20,303 nt of DNA, taken from positions 1-20,303 of the forward strand of contig JAEOTF010000314.1 of the NCBI GenBank assembly GCA_016840025.1, read 5' to 3'. Below, in pieces: positions 5,623 to 13,050 of this stretch. This stretch comes from Candidatus Hodarchaeota archaeon. Its GTDB lineage: Archaea > Asgardarchaeota > Heimdallarchaeia > Hodarchaeales > YT1-039. The translations under genes and the position numbers were made by a program. The notes under the pieces were generated by a model. The model searched no databases. It saw only the letters and a program-made list of their open reading frames with translations, and was not told the DNA's origin. Numbering within the stretch: position 1 is the stretch's first letter; each line of letters opens with the position of its first letter.

Positions 5623-7002
5623 TCAACCCGATACAGTGAAACCCTCAAAAGCTATTGATGGGATTTTACCAAAGAAAGTCAATTCAGTTTCATTTCCAAG
5701 AGCACAAATCTGGGCGAAAGCTTGGTAGAAATTACCGGCAATTGTTACTGGGTCGATCGGATGCGTTATTTCCCCGTTCTTTATCTTATGACATGAAGGA
5801 GCTACAATAGAGAAGTCACCAGAGATTAAATTCGCATGTCCTACGCCCATTAAGAAGTCACTTGCCAATAGCCCGTTTTCTATTTCAGCTGCTAGTTCAT
5901 CAAGATTTTTGGAACCAGGAACTACCGAAATGGTTGTTGGCGAAACTGTAGGTAGAGATTCATAGGATTGAGGTGTTCCTCGGCTCGCATTGCCTGTGCT
6001 TTCTGTTTCAAAGATTTTACTATAATATTGGTCAAAAATGAAGTTTTTCAGAACACCCTGTTCAATTATCGGAGTAGTACGGCGTGGGAAACCTTCATGA
6101 TCTATTTTGTGCATGGCGGGATCTTCAGGGATTTGCCCATCATCATAAATGGTTAAATAAGGGACACCTACTTGGTCACCGACCCTATCTCTGAATGCAC
6201 TTCTGCCTTCCACAATACTCTTACCATTTATACTACTAGACAAAGCAGTTTGGATAACCATCCCTGCTGCTAGATTATTAAAGACAACATTCAGCTCTCC
6301 CGTGTGATTGATTGGAACTGATTCTAATAATTTTATTGCTTTTTCTGCGCTTGAAGTACCTATACCTTCCATTTCTGGGACGCCACGACCCATAACATAG
6401 TCAAATCCCGTTTTAGATTTATCATTCTCTCCTACTGTTGTATAAGCATAACCAAAACCTTCTGTTGTGGAAGAAGCTTTCACAACCCCTTCGGTATTTC
6501 CTATTGCGAAAGCACCATAACTGACATAAACTTCACCATCTACAGACTTAACACGAGCGTCATATGCTTTGGCTTCTCTGTATACATTATTAGCAGCATT
6601 GACCACTTCTTCGGGAGTAATTTCTAATACGGTTGTATCAATGATACCTTCTTTTCCGGTTTCAGGAGTTTGAACAAATGAATCCCATCGCGCATCTTCT
6701 TCTGGAAGAGTTTTTGCGACATCTATGGCAGACTGTATGACAAAGTTCACTGTTGAATCAGTAATACCAGATGCACTCGCAAACCCAATTTTTTTACCGA
6801 TCAAGGCACGACATCCAACTCCAATAACACCACCTTGAGTAGCATCTATCATCCCCGATTTCATAGCTATATTCAAAGAATGAGTCCTACTAATATAAAG
6901 CTCAAGGGATGTCGCTCCTAAGTTAGTACCGATTTTTAATCCTCGATCCACTCTTGCAAGAAGATCTGATTTCCAGTCAACGAAGTCTAATGAGGGCATC
7001 AT
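5623..7002 (-). CDS. tldE: TldE/PmbA-family protein, first copy
   Basis: A 459-residue member of the TldD/TldE (PmbA) family. The N-terminal half has the family pattern GATSLELYISRTHSLNIAMKSG and VIGVGCRALIGKKIGFAS. The C-terminal half has IVEGRSAFRDRVG, GFPRRTTPIIEQGVLKNFIF and the glycine-rich barrel strands GVGHANLISGDFSIVAPS. It lacks HExxxH, as expected for the non-catalytic TldE subunit. In bacteria TldE pairs with TldD to form a peptidase that degrades unfolded peptides and matures some RiPPs such as microcin B17. The start is the first of two ATGs, preceded by a perfect GGAGGT. It overlaps the tldD stop by 4 bp (ATGA), so the two subunits are translationally coupled. Confidence 0.88.
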   Translation of the reverse strand: MMPSLDFVDWKSDLLARVDRGLKIGTNLGATSLELYISRTHSLNIAMKSGMIDATQGGVIGVGCRALIGKKIGFASASGITDSTVNFVIQSAIDVAKTLPEEDARWDSFVQTPETGKEGIIDTTVLEITPEEVVNAANNVYREAKAYDARVKSVDGEVYVSYGAFAIGNTEGVVKASSTTEGFGYAYTTVGENDKSKTGFDYVMGRGVPEMEGIGTSSAEKAIKLLESVPINHTGELNVVFNNLAAGMVIQTALSSSINGKSIVEGRSAFRDRVGDQVGVPYLTIYDDGQIPEDPAMHKIDHEGFPRRTTPIIEQGVLKNFIFDQYYSKIFETESTGNASRGTPQSYESLPTVSPTTISVVPGSKNLDELAAEIENGLLASDFLMGVGHANLISGDFSIVAPSCHKIKNGEITHPIDPVTIAGNFYQAFAQICALGNETELTFFGKIPSIAFEGFTVSG

Positions 7003-8423
7003 GCGCTACCTCCAAAACGTACATTGTTGATTATTAGTTTAGGTCCCCCTACTCCGACAGGAAGAGGATATTGGTCCCCCTTCCCACAGCCCCCATAATA
7101 GCTCGAATATGAGTCAAAATCTTTGGTGGCACCTTCCACATTCATAAGTAATTGTAAGATATTACCTGTAAGCGTGACGTCTTTCAACGGGTATTTCTTC
7201 TCACCTTTTTCAACCCAATAGCCCTGAACAGCTTTGAATAAAAAGTCTCCTGTTCCTTCCACCTGTCCTCCCGAGGTACGAATCGCATAAATGCCTGTTC
7301 CCAAGAGTTCTAAAGCTTCTTCTTCTGATAGGTCTCCTGGTGTGAAATAAGTGTTTTTCATCCGAGGTATGGGTGGAAATGTGAAATTTACTGCCCGATT
7401 ATTACCGGTTAATTCTCCATTTAACAGTTTAGCTGTGACTCGTGAATGTAAAAAACTTTGCAGCACACCCTTCTCTATAAGCACAGTACGAGTTGTTTTC
7501 ACACCTTGATCATCATACGGTAGCCAAAAATAAGAAAAATCACCTGAAATGGAAGGAACTCCCTCATCAATTATGGTTACATGCTCTGATCCTAAAGTTT
7601 GTCCGAGTTTATCAGAAATGGGACTACCTTTACTAACCACAAAATCTGCTTCAGTCAGGTGTCCAAAGGATTCATGAGCAAGCACGCCAACTAGTCTATT
7701 TTCAGCTAACGCACGAAACACCCCTGCGGGCGCTGATTTAGCTTTCATTTTCTCTTTGGCCCAGAGTGAAGCATTTCTCCCAAAATCCTCTGGTGTATTC
7801 TCTTTTTTCTTAAAAAGTTCTAATCCAAATGATCCACCCCGCATATCAGCAGCATCTACCAAATCCCCTTCCCGGGTTTTAGAAGTCACTATACACCGCA
7901 ATTCGAGCTGATTAGGAAACCAATGAATCTCTGTTCCTTCCGAATTGGTGAAAATCTTTTCCCCTGACAATTCTCCATACCTAACTTCCAAAGAAGAAAT
8001 ATTCTCGCCATATTCATTTGCACTGGCTTCCATCCTGTTTATTAGATCCATTCTCTCACTTGTGTCAACCAACTGGGGTGGTTCACGGATATCAGGTTTA
8101 AGATGTACCTTGTCTATCTTTTGAAATGGCTCAAACTCCGATTTAATAACAGCCACAGGAGCACTAGCTTTAGCAATCCCAAAAGCACTCGCTGCAGCGT
8201 GTTCCATTGCACTAGTTGCTAAATCAGCCGAGAAAGCATAACCTGTTGCTCCCTGGTAAGAGACATTGAATCCCACTCCCGCCCTTTTCATTGCCTTACA
8301 CTCGACTATTTGTCCATTCTCCTTAATAATGCTTCGTAAGAGCAATTCATCATAGCGTGCTTCTACATAATTAGCACCTAAGGCTTCAGTTTTTGAAATT
8401 ACGGATTGTAATTCATCAAACAT
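6999..8423 (-). CDS. tldD: TldD-family zinc metallopeptidase, first copy
   Basis: A 474-residue catalytic subunit. The zinc motif is AHESFGHLTEADF with His250, Glu251 and His255 (HExxxH). The third ligand is Cys446 in GGCGKGDQYPLPVGVGGP, which matches the HExxxH plus distal Cys arrangement known for TldD. Other family stretches are SEGTEIHWFP, DDQGVKTTRTVLIEKGVLQS, RMKNTYFTPGD and TSGGQVEGTGDFLF. All catalytic residues are present. The start ATG is preceded on the minus strand by GGAAGTGATC, close to the ideal ribosome binding site. The tldE gene follows with a 4-bp overlap. The expected role is a cytoplasmic TldD2E2 peptidase acting on unfolded or modified peptides, substrate unknown. Confidence 0.92.
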   Translation of the reverse strand: MFDELQSVISKTEALGANYVEARYDELLLRSIIKENGQIVECKAMKRAGVGFNVSYQGATGYAFSADLATSAMEHAAASAFGIAKASAPVAVIKSEFEPFQKIDKVHLKPDIREPPQLVDTSERMDLINRMEASANEYGENISSLEVRYGELSGEKIFTNSEGTEIHWFPNQLELRCIVTSKTREGDLVDAADMRGGSFGLELFKKKENTPEDFGRNASLWAKEKMKAKSAPAGVFRALAENRLVGVLAHESFGHLTEADFVVSKGSPISDKLGQTLGSEHVTIIDEGVPSISGDFSYFWLPYDDQGVKTTRTVLIEKGVLQSFLHSRVTAKLLNGELTGNNRAVNFTFPPIPRMKNTYFTPGDLSEEEALELLGTGIYAIRTSGGQVEGTGDFLFKAVQGYWVEKGEKKYPLKDVTLTGNILQLLMNVEGATKDFDSYSSYYGGCGKGDQYPLPVGVGGPKLIINNVRFGGSA

Positions 8424-8507
8424 TCGATCACTTCCAATTTACTGGGTTTAGGTTAATATCAAAAAAAGAAACGGGTATGTGTATTATGATTTTATTCAAT
8501 TCCTTCT

Positions 8508-8891
8508 CTATTCTGCCCCATTCATTCTCTGTTCAGCGACCGCGTATCTTTTGACGAGATAACTCCTAATGAACCAAATCAATGTGAAAGCAGTTGTTGC
8601 TATTGCGAGTTCAGAGTATTCTACGGATCCCACTATCATTAAAAAGACTATTAGTACAATCAATAAACCACCAAACCAAATTAATTCTTTTTTTAAGGAG
8701 TCAGTATCCATACTACCGACCCCAAATCTTTTAACAGAATAGCTAACTATGAGCCAATTGATTGCGAATGCAGTTGTTGCTATTGCGAGCTCAGAGTATT
8801 CTGGGAATCCCACTATCATTAAAAAGACTATTAATACGATCAACAAACTACCAAACCAAATTAGTTCTTTCTTTAAGGAGTCCATGTCCAT
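8508..8891 (-). CDS. Small membrane protein built of two tandem 60-residue copies
   Basis: A 127-residue protein of two consecutive units, residues ~1-60 and ~61-120. Each starts D(M/T)DSLKKELIWFG and continues LLIVLIVFLMIVG, a loop with EYSELAIATTAF, a second hydrophobic span and a basic SYxVKR end. Each unit therefore has two transmembrane helices, giving four in all. At DNA level the units repeat with an exact 180-bp period (for example 8591 and 8771) and only scattered differences, so the duplication is recent. The tail AEQRMNGAE is unique to the second unit. The family was not recognised. A two-helix ancestor that worked as a dimer and became fused is a reasonable idea. It stands alone, 84 bp upstream of tldD on the same strand, and could be co-transcribed with it. 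Confidence 0.65.
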   Translation of the reverse strand: MDMDSLKKELIWFGSLLIVLIVFLMIVGFPEYSELAIATTAFAINWLIVSYSVKRFGVGSMDTDSLKKELIWFGGLLIVLIVFLMIVGSVEYSELAIATTAFTLIWFIRSYLVKRYAVAEQRMNGAE

Positions 8892-8952
8892 CTTTGCCTT
8901 TCTACCCCTTTCTAATTGTGGGGGTTCTTGTTTTACGAGATGAGTTATATTG

Positions 8953-9000
8953 ATAGAAGGCTAAAAGGTATTTTTATTAGGGAGTCGGATTAAATCATCT
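8953..9000 (+). repeat. 48-bp imperfect direct repeat, copy 1 (copy 2 at 9220-9267)
   Basis: This segment, beginning ATAGAAGGCTAAAAGG and passing through TTATTAGGGAGTCGG, matches 9220-9267 at roughly 40 of 48 positions, ungapped, 267 bp apart. Both copies are non-coding. They flank the second CRISPR-like pair, so the whole block may have arisen by duplication, or these are paired regulatory or boundary elements. Confidence 0.55.
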
Positions 9001-9036
9001 ATTTTGAACTTATTAGGCGGTCTGATCGGGATACAT

Positions 9037-9137
9037 TCAATCCTCGGACAGGGAGGAGTTCTTTTGTAATCAATCTGGGAAGATGAAAATTGTGCAAGAG
9101 CGACTTTTTCAATCCTCGAACTTTGAGGAATTCGTGT
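9037..9137 (-). CRISPR. Second, degenerate CRISPR-like repeat pair
   Basis: Units at 9037-9065 and 9109-9137 align with the 29-bp repeat of 1708-1799. They share the TCAATCCTCG start, the GAGGA arm and the TTC end. The 7-nt loop differs in each: GGACAGG and GAACTTT here, GTCCATT in the first locus. The stem TCCTC/GAGGA is kept in all. On the minus strand the right-hand unit ends ATTGAAAA, like a CRISPR handle; the left-hand one ends ATTGAATG. The gap is 43 bp, long for a spacer. The divergence makes a decayed array or a different structured element as likely as a working CRISPR. Confidence 0.35.
9074..9127 (+). pseudogene. Possible remnant of a C_GCAxxG_C_C-type gene 5' region
   Basis: One frame across this segment reads W-E-D-E-N-C-A-R-A-T-F-S-I-L-E-L and then stops. 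The intact gene downstream reads LWMKGENCARATSCSITEF. The ENCARAT part differs at DNA level only at synonymous third positions (AAA/GAG-type, GCA/GCG, GCG/GCC, ACT/ACC). It overlaps the right-hand CRISPR-like unit. The match is short, so chance cannot be excluded. Confidence 0.3.
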
Positions 9138-9219
9138 GTGATACGACTGAATTTCGGTTAATTTGGTGAATATTTAGGTTCTGTATCGTATTTAAATTGT
9201 TTCTTCAATCATTGTACCA

Positions 9220-9267
9220 ATAGAAGATTAAAATGTATTTCTATTAGGGAATCAGAATAAATCTTCC
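9220..9267 (+). repeat. 48-bp imperfect direct repeat, copy 2
   Basis: This is the partner of 8953-9000, with the shared core TATTAGGGA and a following AATAAATC. The rest of the intergenic region up to 9454 is AT-rich. It includes TATA-like AATTATAAAAAA near 9381-9392, which may be the promoter of the gene at 9455. Confidence 0.55.
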
Positions 9268-9380
9268 TTTAATGAGTATAGCTCAGAAAAATTTCCTTTT
9301 CCCTTTTACTCTATTAACCCTTTGGGAATTAATTCTTTGAGCAGTAAAAGTTCTTCGTCTAAAATTATTTGGAGGAAATA

Positions 9381-9392
9381 AATTATAAAAAA
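9381..9392 (+). promoter_or_regulatory. TATA-like element upstream of the C_GCAxxG_C_C gene
   Basis: AATTATAAAAAA lies about 65-75 bp before the ATG at 9455 and is the best TATA candidate in this gap. It would start a plus-strand transcript near 9412. Called from composition and position only. Confidence 0.3.
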
Positions 9393-9454
9393 TCAGTAAT
9401 TTTAGGGATAAATTCTATTAGGAACGAAACTACTATCTAAAGGATAAATTCAAA

Positions 9455-9892
9455 ATGAAAGACATTGTTGAGGAAATGATGAAGCTCTGGATGAAGGGTG
9501 AGAATTGTGCGAGAGCCACCTCGTGTTCTATAACGGAATTTTACAATGAAAATCAATGTGAAACCCTGCGATTAGCTTTGACGGCTTTTGGAGGAGGTAT
9601 AGGGGAAGGATCTATCTGTGGAGCTATCACAGGATCATTAGCAGGAATGAGTTACATCCTTGGGAAAAAATGTGGCTTAAATGACGCGGAAATTAGAGAG
9701 AGAGCGAAAATTTTCAAAGAAAACATCAGATCAAAATTTGAATCCTTGGATTGCTACGAATTAATATCTGAATTTCGAGCAGATGGAAAAATACTAAAAA
9801 ATAAAGAAGCAGAACGACGTCAAAAGTGTACAAACATAGTGAAAGAATCAGTTCTTGAGGTTCAGCAAATTATTAGTAATTTAGGCAAATAA
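9455..9892 (+). CDS. C_GCAxxG_C_C family redox-type protein
   Basis: A 145-residue protein carrying the whole family signature. It has Cys18 in GENCARAT, FGGGIGEGSICGAITGSLAG with Cys55 in the CGAxxG motif, Cys73 in GKKCGL, Cys100 in SLDCYEL and Cys125 near the end. Members are small helical Cys-rich proteins, thought from their conserved cysteines to bind a metal or Fe-S cluster or do thiol redox chemistry. Their substrate is not established. The start ATG follows AAAGGATAAATTCAAA. It heads a plus-strand run with the MBL-fold hydrolase (77 bp gap) and the THEP1-type NTPase. A possible broken paralogue fragment lies ~380 bp upstream. Confidence 0.88.
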   Translation: MKDIVEEMMKLWMKGENCARATSCSITEFYNENQCETLRLALTAFGGGIGEGSICGAITGSLAGMSYILGKKCGLNDAEIRERAKIFKENIRSKFESLDCYELISEFRADGKILKNKEAERRQKCTNIVKESVLEVQQIISNLGK

Positions 9893-9969
9893 TAAAATGC
9901 GTAATTCTTTTCTCTTTTCTGGTAATTTAACTTGTAAAACATAATTCCTCTTATGAGTGTGCACTGAAA

Positions 9970-10626
9970 ATGTTTGAATATGAAGGAGTAAAAATTACTT
10001 GGACAGGACATGATGGGTTCCGTCTTGAACATGATGATCTCAAAATTCACATTGATCCTTTCAAGCTTGCCAAACCCCAGCCTGTAGACATTATTATTGC
10101 GACACACCAACATTTTGACCATTGTTCTCCCGAAGATATCCCCAAAATCGCCACTTCAGACACCGTACTTGTGGGTCCTCCTATATGTAGTGACGGATTC
10201 AACAAGATCACAGCAGAAGAAACAGTTTTTCTGAAACCTGGAGAAAAGAGAGAAATCAAAGGTATAACTATTGAGGCTATCCCTGCGTACAATATAAACA
10301 AATTTCGTGAACCAGACAAACTATTCCACCCCAAAGAAGAAGAACACATCGGTGTTATTGTGACTATTGGAGGGGTGCGGTTTTATCACGCTGGAGACAC
10401 CGATGGGATTCCTGAAATGAAGAATGTCGACGTCGATGTAGCTTTTTTACCCGTAAGTGGTACTTATGTGATGACTGCTGATGAAGCTCTTGAAGCGGAA
10501 AAACTGGTTAATTCCAAACTAGTCATTCCAATGCATTTTGGTACAATTGTTGGCTCGGAAAAAGACGCTGAATATTTCAAGGAAAAAGCATCTGGTAAGG
10601 TCCAAATCTTAACCCAAGAAAAATAA
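9970..10626 (+). CDS. Metallo-beta-lactamase-fold hydrolase (UlaG/UPF0173-like)
   Basis: A 218-residue single-domain MBL-fold protein. ITWTGHDGFRLEHDDLKIHIDP at residues 9-30 is the N-terminal strand set of UlaG-like hydrolases. The metal site is THQHFDHCSPEDI (His46, His48, Asp50, His51), with RFYHAGDTDGIPEM (His140, Asp143) and VIPMHFGT (His189). Together these make a complete binuclear metal centre. The protein is cytoplasmic, with no signal peptide. The substrate is unknown; members cleave phosphodiester or lactone bonds. It starts at the ATG after GTGCACTGAAA. A T-rich tract at 10648-10660 follows the stop and may weaken read-through into the NTPase gene. Confidence 0.85.
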   Translation: MFEYEGVKITWTGHDGFRLEHDDLKIHIDPFKLAKPQPVDIIIATHQHFDHCSPEDIPKIATSDTVLVGPPICSDGFNKITAEETVFLKPGEKREIKGITIEAIPAYNINKFREPDKLFHPKEEEHIGVIVTIGGVRFYHAGDTDGIPEMKNVDVDVAFLPVSGTYVMTADEALEAEKLVNSKLVIPMHFGTIVGSEKDAEYFKEKASGKVQILTQEK

Positions 10627-10669
10627 TCACTAATATGTTCAGAAATCTCTTTTTTCTTTTGTGAGAAAA

Positions 10670-11221
10670 ATGTCCCCTAACATCATTATTACAGGAAAGA
10701 GAGAGGTAGGTAAGTCAACTCTCTTGTATAACATATATGAATACTGTAAGAAGTCTAATATTCCTGTAGCGGGGGTTTTAACGTTAGGACAAGAAAATCG
10801 AAGACTCCTTTACGTGGAAACAGGTGAATATTTACCGTTTGAGGGATCTCCCGATAGTGAATCGCTCTTGATTGGTAAATTTAGAATTTCTTTGAGTGCA
10901 TTTGAAAAAGGAGGAAGCGTGATACAAAATGCTCCTCCCGACTCAATATTATTGGTTGATGAAATCGGTCAGTTTGAATTAGAAAAGAAAGGATGGTTTC
11001 CAGCTCTTAAGGAGACTTTGCAGGTTAAAAGACCGTTTATGCTGATTTCAGTACGTATTGAAGGAGTCGAAGCCTTTTTGCGTTATTTTTCCTTTTTATC
11101 ATGGAAAACGCTTCTACTAACTCCTGAGAATCGTGATAAATGCCAAAAGAATCTAGAAAATGAGATTAACGAGAAGTTTTTTTCTACCACTTTAGATATT
11201 TCAAAAATGGAGGAAGAATGA
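10670..11221 (+). CDS. THEP1-type NTPase (nucleoside-triphosphatase)
   Basis: A P-loop NTPase of the archaeal/eukaryotic THEP1 (nucleoside-triphosphatase, former DUF265) family. The Walker A motif is GKREVGKST at residues 9-17. The Walker B motif is SILLVDEIGQFELEKKGW with Asp97-Glu98, matching the family's DEIGxxEL. The segment IPVAGVLTLG corresponds to the family strand that usually reads GGFyT.EvR. Length (183 aa) is typical. I chose the ATG at 10670; an in-frame GTG at 10661 would add three residues. The gene is 43 bp after the MBL gene on the same strand. THEP1 enzymes hydrolyse ATP and GTP slowly, and their physiological role is unsettled. Confidence 0.82.
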   Translation: MSPNIIITGKREVGKSTLLYNIYEYCKKSNIPVAGVLTLGQENRRLLYVETGEYLPFEGSPDSESLLIGKFRISLSAFEKGGSVIQNAPPDSILLVDEIGQFELEKKGWFPALKETLQVKRPFMLISVRIEGVEAFLRYFSFLSWKTLLLTPENRDKCQKNLENEINEKFFSTTLDISKMEEE

Positions 11222-11333
11222 ATTTTAGGATGGATTTCTGGTTCTAAGAAAGAAATATGGTTTTATTCTCTTTTAGAATTCATAAAATTTAAGATTTGTA
11301 ATTTGACCTTTCTTGGTTGATTTTTAGGTACTA

Positions 11334-11417
11334 AACACTTAACAAGTGTTAAGTTGGATGAGAGATAATTTACTCTATTAACAATTGCAGCGAAATTAAC
11401 AATAATGTTTGTTAATT
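11334..11417 (+). promoter_or_regulatory. Nested palindromes upstream of the HTH regulator
   Basis: AACACTT-AAC-AAGTGTT (11334-11350) overlaps a second palindrome, CTTAAC-AAGT-GTTAAG (11338-11353). Further on, AATTAACA (11394-11401) faces TGTTAATT (11410-11417). The word TTAACAATAA occurs twice, with a TTAACAATT variant before it. The last palindrome lies 30 bp before the ATG at 11448, where an autoregulator would act. These are good operator candidates for the dimeric HTH protein encoded next. Confidence 0.45.
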
Positions 11418-11447
11418 AACAATAACATTTTGTAACTTAAAGCATAT

Positions 11448-11786
11448 ATGTATTGGAGAATGAATAAATTGGAAAGATGGATTTTAACGCCCTCTGTAAG
11501 GCGCGAAATTACGTTAGAACTAATACGACGCGGTAGAACTCAACGTGAAATCTCACAAATCTTAAAGGTCACCGAAGCAGCTATTTCACAGTATAAGAAT
11601 GCTAAACGTGGTAAAGCATATAATTTTTCGGAATCTGAAATGACATGGATTCAAGAGACAGCTACAAAGATTGATAGAGAACCCTCAACTGCTTTAACCG
11701 AAGTTACAAAGCTAGTTGAAAAGATTCAGCATAATGAATCAAATTGGAATCTGAGATCAAAAACAGTTACTCTTGCTCAGAGTTAA
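11448..11786 (+). CDS. Archaeal helix-turn-helix transcriptional regulator (COG2522-like)
   Basis: A 112-residue protein. PSVRREITLELIRRGRTQRE, then SQILKVTEAAISQYKNAKRG (residues ~15-55) is the XRE-like helix-turn-helix of the small archaeal regulators. In these the phrase LgvTeaAVSQYl..KRG is nearly invariant. The C-terminal part is helical with no recognised domain. From memory, relatives often end with a Cys-containing segment that is not seen here. The ATG at 11448 gives MYWRMNKLERW, and an ATG at 11460 is an alternative. The preceding palindromes suggest autoregulation. It stands alone, convergent with the ADP-ribosylglycohydrolase gene. Confidence 0.75.
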   Translation: MYWRMNKLERWILTPSVRREITLELIRRGRTQREISQILKVTEAAISQYKNAKRGKAYNFSESEMTWIQETATKIDREPSTALTEVTKLVEKIQHNESNWNLRSKTVTLAQS

Positions 11787-11920
11787 CAAAGCGATTAACT
11801 AGTCGATACAAATACCTCCAACAGTATCTTAGAGCCATACTGGGATCTTTAAGATTGGTTGAGCAGAAATACGCTGGTTAGATCTAACTTAGGAGTGAGG
11901 GAGATATTCTACGAATTTGG

Positions 11921-11946
11921 GCGTTATCCTACTATACGTAGAACGC
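11921..11946 (-). terminator. Hairpin after the ADP-ribosylglycohydrolase gene
   Basis: GCGTT (11921-11925) pairs with AACGC (11942-11946), with an inner CTAC/GTAG stem (11929-11932 and 11938-11941) and a small asymmetric bulge. It lies 20 bp past the stop of the minus-strand gene, between convergent genes. It is a plausible terminator for either strand, but no U-run follows. Confidence 0.35.
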
Positions 11947-11966
11947 TAACATCTATTTCTTATATT

Positions 11967-12911
11967 TTAAGATCTGGATTTTTCTTTAAGTTCAACCAAT
12001 TGCTTCGCTAGATTTTCAATTAATTGATAATTTTCAAGTTTTTTACACCAAGTCAATGGAATTTTTTCAATTCCAAGATATGAGCCTAAAAGAGCGCCTA
12101 CCATTGCTCCAATGGTATCTCTATCTCCAGGAATAAGAACTGCATTTAATAGACATTTCTTAAATGAATAAGGATTATTTAGAAAAGCAAAGATTGCAAA
12201 CGGTACAGATTCTAATGAAGTAATATTAGTACCAAGATTTTGAGCAGCTTCAAGAAGGAGAGCATTTTCGGATACTAATTCCTTTATTTGATTAATTTTT
12301 AGCTTAAACTCCCTTGTTTGTACGAAATTTCGTATTTGACCTAAATATTCCAACCAATTCTTTCCTCGTTCTTGGGGGGTTTCTGAAACTACTAATGCAA
12401 TAGCTTTAGATAGAGCAGCTGCCCCATCAACCCCTAAAGGATGAGTATGAGTAACTATGGCTGAACGTTGGGTTTCAGTGTATAATTCTGGTGAATCATA
12501 GAAAAAAAGACCTATTGAAGTGATTCTCATTGCTGCGCCGTTTCCAAATGAGCCAGTTCCTGTAAATAAGCTTTGAGCAGCTTCAGTATAGGATATCCCT
12601 GTTTCCCGTACTATTTTGAAAATGGTAGGCGGACCGATTGCATATCCTCGAAATGGTTCACGAAAGTAATTAATTGAAAATATCTTTCCTAAGTTCTGAC
12701 ATTCTATCTCTCCCTGCGTAGAGAGAAGGGATTCAGCTAACCCTATTGACATCGCAGTATCATCGGTATATTTTAGGGAAGATACTTGAGCTAATTTTTC
12801 AAGAAGAGAAGCCCTATCATTATAATAAAAAGCTAATTCTCCAATAGAGTCGCCTAATGCACTACCAATCATCCCACCTAAAAATTTTGATTCTAGATTA
12901 AATCCGTACAT
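11967..12911 (-). CDS. ADP-ribosylglycohydrolase family protein
   Basis: A 314-residue all-helical ADP-ribosyl hydrolase (DraG/ARH family). The metal-binding motifs are present: GGMIGSALGDSIGE near residues 12-25, KYTDDTAMSIGLAESLL with the Asp pair at 50-51, GSFGNGAAMRITSIGL at ~120-135, THTHPLGVDGAAAL at ~154-166, and PGDRDTIGAMVGALLG at 261-276 with Asp263 and Asp265. Members bind two Mg ions and remove ADP-ribose from proteins or nucleic acids. Because all acidic ligands are there, activity is likely. The target is unknown, and no ADP-ribosyltransferase was seen in the window. The start ATG gives MYGFNLESKF. It is divergent from the second tldD across ~140 bp, so the two probably share a bidirectional promoter region. 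Confidence 0.9.
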   Translation of the reverse strand: MYGFNLESKFLGGMIGSALGDSIGELAFYYNDRASLLEKLAQVSSLKYTDDTAMSIGLAESLLSTQGEIECQNLGKIFSINYFREPFRGYAIGPPTIFKIVRETGISYTEAAQSLFTGTGSFGNGAAMRITSIGLFFYDSPELYTETQRSAIVTHTHPLGVDGAAALSKAIALVVSETPQERGKNWLEYLGQIRNFVQTREFKLKINQIKELVSENALLLEAAQNLGTNITSLESVPFAIFAFLNNPYSFKKCLLNAVLIPGDRDTIGAMVGALLGSYLGIEKIPLTWCKKLENYQLIENLAKQLVELKEKSRS

Positions 12912-13050
12912 AGTTTTTCCTTCTCCTAAAATTTATTATTAAATTAATGAATCAATAGCAAGAAAAGAAGCTTGTATCACTCGATAGAATATCTAAATAG
13001 CTAAGGGAATTAAAATTAGATCACGGGTTAAGAGCAAGAAAAGAGTGAAA

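Noticed and set aside
9861..10350. Minus-strand frames opposite the C_GCAxxG_C_C and MBL genes
   Set aside because: They lie opposite strongly supported genes and show no domain or motif.
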